Shown here piece by piece: positions 21,732-34,000 of a stretch of DNA of 64,000 nucleotides. Each line of letters opens with the position of its first letter. Within the stretch, counting starts at the first letter, position 1. A program made the position numbers and the translations under genes. Below the pieces are notes generated by a model, which had not been told where the DNA came from, searched no databases, and was given only the letters and a program-made list of their open reading frames with translations. Origin of the DNA: Eretmocerus hayati (Eukaryota; Arthropoda; Insecta; Hymenoptera; Aphelinidae); the NCBI GenBank assembly GCA_029851415.1, contig CM056743.1, positions 12,826,727 through 12,890,726 of the forward strand. The letters are read 5' to 3'.

Positions 21732-24700
21732 TAAATTACCATCTTTGTCGAAATGAACACAGACCTGTGAGAGTTGAGCACGTGCGAGTAATACCAATGT
21801 TCATCTTTTAGGCATTAAATAACTTTGAGTGCATGCATCTTGCGCGACGGGAGTGCAATGTGCGTGCATGCATAACAGCATATAGACTGCATCAGTATAT
21901 ATACGTGATGTTGAAGAGGCGTGATATTACGAACACAATAAAAGCGGAGACAAAAGGGGGGCCATCACGGTCGGTGCACCGCAAGCTTCCGGCGTTATAT
22001 ATATATGCATACATCCCTCCTGAGGGATAAGGAATTTCCACCTGTCGTATAGTTATAAGACTGAGACATGGATCGTCGTGTCGACTCAGAGGACCCAAAC
22101 AGAGCCCTCGTGGTTTCCGTTTCGTTTCGTATGTATGTTGTGGCTAGACGGTGATGCCCCACAATATCATCAGCGTGTGCAACGAATTCGAACGAATCCC
22201 TTGCATTTTTTTATATTGTTCCTGTTCCTTCGATGAAGGCAATAAACGTTGGTTACCTTGATAGTTTACATGAATTCTGATTATTGCGATGCGTTAGCTG
22301 GATTGCTTGAATATCTGACCGAGGTCGGACCGAGGTCTTTGATTTCTTGAATATCCTAATTTTTCAGTGGAAAGGCTCACGATCGACATTTGTGACGAAA
22401 GCTCTGCTTTCGAAGCTCCTTTCCCTGTAGTAACTATACAAGTCTCTGTGCCAAAGTTTCATTATTAATAGCAATTTATACCGGCACACCGTCGTTACTT
22501 GATACATTTCTCATTTTACTAGCATTATTGCCTCATTCGCTATCGCTTTTTGGCTTGTAAATGTTCTTGATGGGTCAGAGGCCTTTGATTTGCTTTTGTA
22601 ATGCAACCATTATTTTACAACCATGATGGCTGTAAAATAATAATGATTGCTGATCGATTCAAGGTATCGCAAAGAAGTTTTTTGGGAAGTTTGGGATAAT
22701 GATCTGCGTAATATCAGTCAATTGATTACTCAATTAATCCCTTGATCAGTCACTCGCACCCACAGCCCACACGGACACGTAATATATCATTACTAGACCA
22801 GACCGGACCAGATCGGTCTAGACCGAACTAGCCCGCACCAGACTGAACTAGACCGAACTTGACCGGGACAGACCGGATCACACCTGACTAGACCAGACCG
22901 GGCCAGATCGAACGAGATCGGACCAAACCGAACCAGACTGACAGAACTAGACCGTACCAGACCTTACTAAACCGTACTAGTACCCAACTATAGACCCAAT
23001 TAGGACGAACTAGACGGAATTAGCCTTAACTAAATCGAACTAGCCCGATTTCGGCAGCAGTAGCACCGAACTAGACCCTGACTAGACCAAACTAGTCCTA
23101 ATTACCCTGAGCTAGACCGAATTGGACCGAATTAGCCCGAATTAGCCCGAATAAACTATATTAGGACGAACTAGACCGAACCAGACTGAGTTAAGCCACA
23201 CTAGTACCAAACTAGACCCGAACTAGACCAAACTGGTCAAAATTAGTCTGAACTAGACCCAATTGGATCAAATTGGGCCGAATTAGCCCGAACTAGATCG
23301 AATTAGACCCAACCAGACCGACTTAGGCCGCGCTAGACCGTACTGGTACCACACAAGATCGTACTAGGTCGTACTATTACCGAACTAGATTCGAACTAGA
23401 CCCGAAGTAGACCAAACTAGACCTAATTAGACCGAACTACACCGAATGAGATGGATTGGACCGGATCAGCCCGAACTAGACCACACTGTGCTGAACTAGA
23501 CTGTACGAGCCCGAACTTGGTACTATGACTCTTGTACGGTACTACTACGATGACTAGCGTACGGTACTAGCAGAACGATTCTCGTACGGTACCATTATAG
23601 TGAGTCTACTGCAGTCTTAGTGCGGCACTAGTACAACAATTCTCGGACGGTACTAGACCGGTGATTCTTCTACGGTCTTGGTACGGTACTAGTACGGTTT
23701 TAGAATGGTTTTTGTACGGTATTAGAATATTATTAGACCGGAGTAGACTGGACGAGACCAGACCATTCATCCATCAACCCGATCACCTGCCCAGACAGTA
23801 ACCAATCCATCGACTTATCCATAACCCATAATATGTCCATCCATCATTCTTCGTGCCATCGACGTAGGAAGCTTGATAAGCGTGGCCCGGGTGGAAAATC
23901 TTGGCTGGGCATACGTGTTCTGGTCACCCATCATCAACTTTGAATCCTTCAACTACTCGTGAGAGTATTTCAGAAGACCTGACGGTACTTATCTGATGTG
24001 GACGGTGTCCAAGTTACTTGTAATTTAGATGAGTTATACATACTATAGAGTGCACCAACTGAACTGAGAGAATTTTTGAAAATTATCTGATTGAGCATTC
24101 CGATGTCTGTGACTGCGTATACTGTCTGGCCTCAACCTCATGTAACTTTAGCACGCAATCCAGGCAGCTGAGTATCGGCCTATGAGAATGATAATATTCT
24201 CATGTGTATAATTTGAAAGGGATGTTCCTTGTTTGAAGATTTTTAAGGATAGGTTCTCCATCTTCTACCCATCCTGTTGACATTTGGCCTGAACTTTGGA
24301 TTATTAAGACCGCACCCTGTTTATGTCGGTGAATCAACAGATTGCAGCCCTCGAGGTTTAGAAGTCCTCGAACTTTCAGCTGAAATTTGAGTTCGATCAG
24401 GTAGATGTTATTGAAGACTAAGTTTGCAACTTTGTAGGTATTCACAGGCAGAAGTTCTGAATCATACGAGATACCTCTCACGCATCTGAGTTTGGTCCAC
24501 CAATTTTACCCCATCTCACCTCCCTGGGTTCGACTACATTATTATAACCTTTGCTAGAAGACGTGATTGAACTCGCGATTGATTGAGTCTTTCTTGAAAA
24601 TGACATCTATCTCCATCATGTTTGATAGTGCTTCTATAATAGGTGAATTTGTTGTAAGAGCTAAGGGTAATCTCATAACAACGTCACCGAGCATTAAACC

Positions 24701-27700
24701 GCTCGCGCTTCATCTGTCTCTTCTCATACCTACATTAAAATTGTACATCAACTTTATCGAAAGCGAATTTCGTAGTTGGGATTATATTTCATCCGCAACG
24801 ATAATCCTCTGGTCTTTGAGTCGAGATGGCTTCTTGAAAATGCTGTCTATTACAATATATATATATTACATCACGACAAACCTCCTCTTCCTCGTCTGTG
24901 TTGCTGTATGATGTGTTTTCTTCGTGAGTGTATGAGATACATCCAATGTATGTACTTTGTGATGTGCTATATGCATTCTACCGCATCATAGCTCTTGCAA
25001 CTATTATGCAGAAGAGTTTCTGAATAGTGATAAGGCCGACGACCGTCGCATCGCGGCTTTAGCATCATCAACTTACACTTACTTATTTACGTATGCATCG
25101 CGTCGCTTGTGTGTTGCCGCATCGCTGCTGATGCAGACGTGATAATTTAATAAATGATACGTGTATTGACGCGTAGATCACCAAGTAGTAAATACGCTTT
25201 TTTTTCTATGATATATGGAAAGTTATTAAGTAGTCAGTTGTTGGTTCATCCGCCCTTTTGAAAGACGAAGAATAATTGTCACTTTTGAAACTTGATAATA
25301 ACGGTACATGTTGTCACTGCGACGACGTTTCTTGCATCTAAAATTTCAATATTCATCAAATATATCACATTGGATGGACCATTTTTGTGGAGTTAATTTT
25401 TTTCTCTCGATCCTTTTCACAATGAAAGCCGAAATACAGAATCGTCAATTTAGAAGTAAAACTTGATAGATTTGTAATGAATGACATATGGAAACGAGTC
25501 GCATGGGAACGGTCCAAAATGAAGTTCGTCATCACAATTGTGCTTCGCTCACAGTTTAGTGTCATGGCACGTGATGAAAAGAATATGCATAGTCGAACAC
25601 TTGGATTAATAATTCCAAGAATAATTCATACATTTTATCTTGTTCCCCATGTTTGCAAAAGTCTCCTAGATCAGACATATCAATGTTGAAATATATTGCT
25701 TCTAGGAAGATTGCATTTTTAGAGAAGCTATTTTGTCTCTCCATTCTGCTGAAAATCATGCCGTGGGACCCCAGGGGTCTTCGTCGAGGTCTTCGTGGGA
25801 CCTGGCCCTGGAAAAATTTTCAATATTGATATTTGCAACATTTGGCATCGGAGACGTGCAGCATGCAAATATCGACCAAATTTGACACTTTTCGGAGGAA
25901 TAATGGTCGAAATTTGTATTCTGCACGTCTCCGATGCCAAATTTCCCAAATTTCGAGATTGAAAATTTTCCTAGGGTCAGGTCCCACGATGCTTCATGGG
26001 GCTCTGTAAGTGCCCCATGAGGTCCCACGGAACTATTTCCAGCAGGGCAGTAGTGATTTTTTGCGCTAATTACAAATAGCCAATATATTATTTGCTCATG
26101 TAATCAATTCCGTTATAACGTTGATTTTTAAAGATGACTTTCATCATCTTCATCTAGTCAATTTGGCCATCTTGTGGCGAGCTGAATTTACACTTTGAAA
26201 AAATGCAAAACACACGTGCCAAAATGAGGGTGTCAACCTATAAAAAAATCCAACAACTGACTCACATCCTTGCCACATGCATAATAAAGAAATTCTCATT
26301 TCCCTTGGACTTGGCTCGCGAGTATCTCTCGATCGTTGAATTGTAGCATGTCCTCTTAGTTCTATAAGCTTGAGATATACATATAAGTATTCGACGTCCC
26401 CTGCAACTCTGCAGAGACTCTTTTCTTTCGATCTGCATTGGACTGCAAAGAGAGCCGAATTTCGAGGAGTTATTCCAGAGCAGCCAGTAAAGTCAATTCG
26501 TGCCAAGTGGTTCAAAGAGCATGCAAAGTGCCCTCACGAAAAAATACCAGGCCGACGACGAGAGCATCAGATGATATATATATATATATGCACCAAAAGG
26601 GCCTGATATTCCAAACCACTCCATTGAGACTTGTTATATGTATAGCCGCGCGCGAGAGACCAGATTGCCATTCAATCTTCTTCCGTTCTCGTCGCACGCT
26701 TTCCTTTTGTTCGATCTTTCTCTCTCTTTCAAGTTCTTCTTTCGTTCCGAAGCTCGCCGAAGACAGAATCCGCATCGACCCCCTTCCCCTTCTTCTTCCC
26801 CCTTTCCCTCTATATACTCCTTCGCCTTCGCAGGGTCTTCTCATTCTTCCCTTTTACCATTGTCGGGTCAGCTAGCTCATTTTTTCCTCTCTCGACCCTA
26901 TTTACGTGCTGTAGTGCCTCCTTTTGTCCTCCACAAACTTGCCGAGCAGGAAATGCACAATTATTGTCTCGCATTGACTGTTAGAAATTGCTTGATTCCT
27001 CTACAATGGGTGTCTTGGTTGTATCACCATAGGTATTTTTTTTTTTCACAATTGCCGAGCTTTGAAATTCATACGACAGGCATCATTGTTCGTACAATAC
27101 ATACTATACAATTATCCTGATTTATCTTCGTCAACACGTTTGGTTTTGAAAAGAACTGCTTTTTTCTAACACTGAGGAAACGTAAATATTCCCATAAGGA
27201 ATCTTTCGCTCATCAATACAGTCCATAATGCAATCGTTAAAATATATCACCACTGTTTGTCTGCATGATAACCCATGTAAAAATGGAGACCCCATGATCA
27301 TATATGAACATAGGGTCCCCGTTTTTACGTGGGAAGATCTAAATTTGTGTGTTTATAATGAGTAAAATATTGATTCCAAAAATTGATCACAAAATTTTGG
27401 CAAATCAGATCTTTATTAAAATGAAACCGATTATTTTCGAAAGTTTCGAACGGCCATCCCCCTTGTGGTATTTTTATTGTGAAGAAGATTATCGATTGAA
27501 ATTGATCAGTTTTTTTTTATTCTGCAAAGGGACAGATCTGAACGCTTTGTTGTTTTCTGTTGCAGCTATTTGTGGTGGTCACTGCTGCAATAATGAAATG
27601 GAAGAACATCTGCGTCAGCAAGCCAAAGAAGACTTCCATACGCAGATCCATCATCACAGCCGTAGTTTGCTTGGTCTCTTAGCAACGACAATTGAATCTC

Positions 27701-30700
27701 TCAGAGGTGAGTTTCTTTCAGTTGCATCCCCTTCTATACATTCTGCACTTCTTAGTTAATTATTAGTAACATGGCATATAAGAGAATAATCAGGGTGTGG
27801 CCTTTGATACGAAAAATGTTGTGCCGATTTCGGCGGGTAATTCGGTTTTCAAGGGAATCTCTAGAAACACAAATGACCAAAAAAGGTATGAACCAATCAT
27901 CGATACTGCGTGTAAGACTTCTTCTCTCGGATGAAAGCATAGCTGAGTTATAATGTTGATCGGCGATTATCTTACACGATTCGAAAACCAAACTAGTCTA
28001 TGCCGCATCAACTGATTCATACAATTATTCATCCGAAACACGGACTATTACCTTCATTTCGTACTGTAACTCGTGATCGAGAAATTTTTTAGAGTCAAGA
28101 CAGCAGGGTTCAAGATCATTTAATGACTTAGAAGGTGGCTTCTAAACAAAAGAAAATACTTCGTAACCTAGAGTATAGTGGATGAGTTATGGGTAAATAG
28201 AGAGAAGATAATAGTCACCACTGATTCGCATGAGAAAGTGCGGTCGAATTCAGGCTACGGAATGACATTGTTATGAAAACTATTGACATTACTACTGCAG
28301 CGGTGGAACCAGAAATGGGTTGCCAGTGGCAAGACTCCAAGAGTTATCTCTTGATCCAAAACTACTGGGACCGGTAGAAGCTCATGAAGTCCGCTACCCG
28401 GCGTGGCGCAGACGGAACTTTCGATTTTTGTTTCGTTATGTTTTGTCTGAGTTGTCCAAGAATGAGAAATATTCATAGACACCCATAAGAATGCAAGCAG
28501 TGTCAAGTTTACCCGAGAAAACTTGAGCACTTACTGATTAAAACCTCTCTCCGAAGGGCGCCAAGCTTAAGGTGATAGTCCCAGAACAGGAAAGGAAGAA
28601 ATAGAGAGTAGAGTGAAAATGAAGGATTTAAGGGAAACTGCGAAGAAGCGGGAGTTCTGATGCAATCCAAGATGCCGCTCAGGATAGGAGTCATATACAC
28701 ACAGAGGCAACCAGGATGGTGAGAAGCACATACACGGGTGCTGGGGCTGAAGACTGGTGCGGGTGAGTTGTCGAGTGCTCCCGGGACACTAAGACCCCCA
28801 TTGTCGGATAACTGGGGCCAGGGAGTGCGTCTGACTCCCAGTGTCAGCGAATGGTCCTTCATGCCGTCAACTATGGTGTCGGTGCGTCGTTACTCCCCTA
28901 TGATCCGAAGATCTCCCTTGGATGTTCGAATCTTTTTTCTGGTGGTCCGAGAATGAGGAAATCTTCGTAGACACCCACAAAGTTGGGGGTAGTATCGGAA
29001 TCACCCGAGAAAACTCGGGCGCCTCTCAACTTGGACCCCTCCCCGAAGGTTGCCAACTCGAAATTCATAGTCCCAGAAGGAAGAAGGAAGAAGCAGATAG
29101 TAGAGCAAAGAAGAAAGACTCCAACGGAGCTTGCGAGGAAGCAGGAGTCCTGGAGCGATTCAAGATGCCACTCAAGGCTCACGCACAGAGGCAAACGAGA
29201 TGGTGAAAACACACTGCAGCTGCTGGGACTGAGGACTGAGGCGGGGGAGTTGCCGTGTACTCCCGGGATGCTAAGATCCCCCTTGTAGGAACATTGGTGC
29301 CAGGAGGATCCTCTTCACGGTCAACTGGGATTGGGGAGTCATTACTCTTCTAAGATTCGAAGATCTCCCTTGGATGTTCGAGTCTTCTTTCTGGTGGGTC
29401 GAGGAAGAGTGAATCTTCATAGACACCCACAAAATTGTGGGTAGTATTGGAATCACCCGAGAAAACTCGGGCGCCTCCCAACTTGAACTCTCCTCGGAGG
29501 TTGCCAACCCGAAGGTTATAGTCCTAGAAGGAGGAGGGAAGAGATAGAGAGTGGAGTAAAGATGAAAAATATACAAGAGGGCTTGCGAAAAAGCGGGAAT
29601 CCTGAAGCGATCCAAGATGCCGCTCAGGACTTTTACAGCTGCACAGTATTTTGATTGTAACAACTCTGATGGTTGTTAAAGTGGCTCAACCCACATAGAG
29701 CTGATCCGTTCTATCTCATTTCCTTTGTGTTATTCCTTCCTCTGCCTTCAGTTGTCCTGATGATAATGCATCCATTCAGTGGTAGAGTTTTCCAAATCAC
29801 TTCATTCGGCTATAGTCTTCTGTTACAATCTCAGTAAGCCTTTTCAAATGCATTTTTTATAAAAATTAGTCCCTGAGGTATTTGCTAGCAATTGAAACGT
29901 CCGCACTAATCTTGTGCAGTCGTGTTTCGTACGACTCAAGACAGTCTCTGTCTGGCACGAATTGAGGATATACAACTAATCTATAATCATTCCAACCATT
30001 CGACATCGCACGGCTTAGCGCTTTTTAAATGCTTTTATCTTACTCTGTTACTATCTAACACTAAATGCTTTCTCACTTGAGAGATATCACTTGTATTCAT
30101 AATTATTTACAAACATGGCTAGACATAGGACTGGTGGGATCGCCTGAACATATTGAGACTGAGAGCAAAATAACAGCCATTGGGCTCACCACGCCGTCTC
30201 TGGCTTCTGGTTTTGAGGACCAATTTGTTGCACAATCGCCTCTCATATTGAGGCTAGCCCGAATCCCTATCAGCCTTTTGTATCCATCATTATTTTAACG
30301 CAAGGTTCACTATCGTGGTTGTCATAGAGTTCCGTTGCAGTGCATTGACAAGCGTGACAAGATGGTCAGGCTACAATTCATGAATTAAATTCGCATTCAC
30401 TAGAGTACAATTATTGCGTACATATCTCATTCTGTAGTTCAGTTTCCCTAGGTTTTCCGTCTCCTTTTATTCGCTGGTCTCTCCGAGCGGAAAACCCTAC
30501 CCCGTGAATCAATTGTACATTCTTCGATGTAAAAAACCAGTTGACATTGAACTTTGCATACAAATTCAACATTATCAATTGAATTGATGATTCGTCACTC
30601 GATCGATTTCTCGAATCGTTAAATCTTGCGTGTCAGGGAAGATTATTAAATGTCTTGTCCCACCCATAAGGGTCACGCGCCCGATGGTATGGAACGTGAA

Positions 30701-30980
30701 CAAGAGCTCTCGCACATCTTTACGAACCTAATACTCACCTGAGCAGTTTTGTTCAGTGCGCGGACTCGTGAAACGATCGGTGAACGTGGAGGCATGATAT
30801 AAGGGGCGGAGAAGGCGTAAGGAGAGGAAGAAACTCTGTTCTCTCCCACACACGGTGGCGCTAAAATAAAATGAGCCTCGGTTTGGAATGCCGGAGTGGC
30901 TCTCGGGGGCCTGTCTCCGTTCGCGGGTTTCACCAGGTCTCTCTCTCTTCCTCTCACACACGATGAATCCTGGGCGAAGT

Positions 30981-31017
<37 letters not shown>

Positions 31018-34000
31018 CAGGATCAGCAAAGTCCTTTGGCCGCGGCCGCTTCAGGATCTCCTCGCGGCCTCGTGTATATATATATATATAATACACACAC
31101 TCAAGAGACTTGTATAATACGGTGGGTCTCGCCTCCACATGTTCAAGAGAACGCGTGCAGCCGGAAAAGGAGAACAGCCCAAGCGCGAGAGTATGAAGCA
31201 AAGGCAAAAGATAACTCTCTGGTCGTGGGAGCTGAGAGATTCGCGCATGAGAGGACTTTGCCATCAGAAACCAGCCATTCGAACAAAGGCGATGCCCCGC
31301 GCGCACTTCTCTTCTATATGGGCTCTGATGCGAGATATGCGACCAATTCGCACCGGATTCTAGTTGATGCTCTTCTAAATGGTGTCTGCGTGGTCTGTAT
31401 ATCACGACGAGTCGTTATATGAATGTATACTCAGAACTGCCAAATTCCAGTTGCAGGACACAGTTGAGGTGATGTATATAGGTTTGAGGTTAGAGATTGT
31501 ACACCTTCTTCTTAATTGATGCATAGGTGCTTCTGGATGATACATAATTGGTCAATTGAATCTTGTGGCGTTTCACATACTTATTCTGATGAACTTCGCG
31601 CTGTATGAGTAACAGATGCGAAATCGAGAGCGGAATAGTTATAGTCACGGATCTAATCATGCGGACTAAAGCGTTGGTCTGTCGATTAAGAGAAGAAGAG
31701 CTGTTTTGATTCCCATCGTCGACGCATCAACTTTTCCGGCGATGCATGCATGGAGGAGAAGTAAGTCTTTACAACTTGCAGTCATTCGAAATGAATGAAG
31801 GAATCAAAGGTGTTTGGATCGGTTTGTCCTGGTGAATGTCAAAGATATAGCCGGTTTCATGCACGTTCATGAAGTATCATAATATATGTTGTCTGAGTAG
31901 AGCTTGCACTGTCTGAAGTTTCCATTCCGTATAATAAGTATAACATTGTAAACTAAGCAACCACTTCATCAATAGCGTGAGCGGAGCTCTTAGCTCTTTC
32001 CTTACTAAGATGCTCAATTTTCGATTTCTCAATACTCCCGGACTTTTGCCAAAGTATCGAAATGAGTTGGCATAATATGTTGAATGGCGGAATCCTTCTT
32101 TCCAGGTCTTATTTAAATAAGTTCTGAATTATATTGACACTCTTTAAGTTTGTCCTGAAGGGTGAGAAGACCGAGTAGTTGCTTCACCAATTCCACTGAC
32201 ATCTGAACTTTGTCTGGAACATGTCTGCTTAGGCTATTATGGTGCCTGAAATAAGAAAGAAGGACAAAAAATAATGAATTTGCGCCATAATTCCATTTAT
32301 GATCTTGTATGAATGTGCACCGTCCATTCATACGGCATGTCAGAATGACACTGCGATGCTTATAGGGTCATGAGTAGGACTTGGGAAAGTCCTTGGGGAC
32401 TAGAAATCAGAAACTAGACTCGAATCATTGTAAAGTAAAGAACGTGACAAGTCGTAAGGATAAGTTGTAAATCTGACAATCTTGAATTCAAATATTCATT
32501 GGTTGACGATTCTTCTATTTTAAATCTATGAACTACTCGATGAACGAGCTCACTACTTATTCAGGTTCTATCGATTGAAGCATATTCACTAACCAATTTG
32601 GAATTCGGGAAAAATTTCTGGTTACCAGGATTTCGATGTTACCTCTTGATTCATCCTTTTGAATCATGATTCTATCCAGGGCACAGGGTAGTCCCATTTG
32701 CTTTCAAAACGCGGGAGAAACACCAAAGAAACTTATCGTACCGGAATTCCAACGTAATTTACAAAAATATCGAAGACGTAGCAGCGCTACCACTATAAAA
32801 TCCGACAATCATTGTACTTGAATTGGAGATTCTGAAGTACTTTTCCATCACCCTTAATCCACTTCGATCTGACATGTTTCATTTTATTGTCACCATATTT
32901 AGAATCAGTAAACGTTGCAGTTTGTCAATGCGACATCACTTCTGTCATCAGTCCGAGTTTCATCCACAAGTTCTCAAAGCCCATTCATATACTGTATGGT
33001 CACCCAGTAATGGGATCCAATTTAGGATTTTCTGCTCTGGTTCAAGGGATGATCCGCTTTTTCATCGGCTCCTTCTTTCTTTTGACGCACTAAGGACTCA
33101 AAACCTCTTGAGAAGAGCTCTTGACCAGGTAATATTGAGAGCCTTGAGGTGCTCGAGCCGCTAAAATACCTCTCGACATAGAAAGAGAACTGACTGAGTT
33201 TTTAGAGGATCTCACCGGGCGGTAACGCGACTCGAAAGTCAGCACTTTCGTCAAACAAATACCGTAGATCTCTTCTCTTTTATTTGGCCGTGTTCATTCA
33301 TTCGAAAACTTGGGGTCTGCCGATTCGATTTCACGCAAAATAATACCTAGTATATTATGCACAGCTGTGGTGGATGTAGCTCTCCCACGACAATCGGCGC
33401 CTATATAGCATCATATAACGTTCACGTCAAATGCTGCTGTCGATAGACCAGCGGCTAATAATAATCATTCACTCGAGTGCACAGCTCTCTTGTGATGGAA
33501 CAATATATTACCGAGTATATTACCCTGTGAAGGGTCACTTAGTGCACCTTCAGATTCCGTTTTCCGGAAGTTGGATTTTTCTCGATGCAACTGCGCATTA
33601 CGTGTTGTTCTTTATGGAACAGTTCAGTAAAATCGTTTACTAAATTTGTTCCCGTATTTTTTTCATAGAAATTCCAATTTTTCCGCCCCTTTCTATCCGA
33701 TAGAAAATGTAATACACCTATAAGAGGCAGAAAATATACTCGGTGCGTTGCACGGAGGTGGTATTATAGAGCTAGCTAAGTTCAGTGCACTCGGCTAACG
33801 GCATAACTATGCGCACAGGGCAACTCAGAGATGTGTGACACACGAGAGCGTGAGGCGTGCCGATAGCAAAGTTCCTACGCTCGAAATAGGTATAAACGAG
33901 TATCTGCATCAGGGTGCGAATGAGACGCGAGCGAACATTAGCTTGCATATCTCTTGAGTCGTCTTTCTGCACCCGATCGATTCGAAATTAGCAACAAAAG

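Larger units (their letters stand above)
16770..27565 (+). other. dally: Glypican intron 1 (10.8 kb)
   Basis: No nested gene is recognised. Marked structures are a run of 31 A at 21697-21727, a hairpin at 22603-22650, a decamer array at 22791-23764, a palindromic element at 25761-26030 and a short hairpin at 27272-27333. A pyrimidine-rich stretch occupies about 26690-26900. The remainder is AT-rich sequence with no visible feature. Confidence 0.8.

Noticed and set aside
30728..31405. 225-codon minus-strand open frame
   Set aside because: It runs through a GA/TC tract giving a Ser-Leu and Arg-Glu repeat. It overlaps equally open frames on the other strand and has no recognisable domain.
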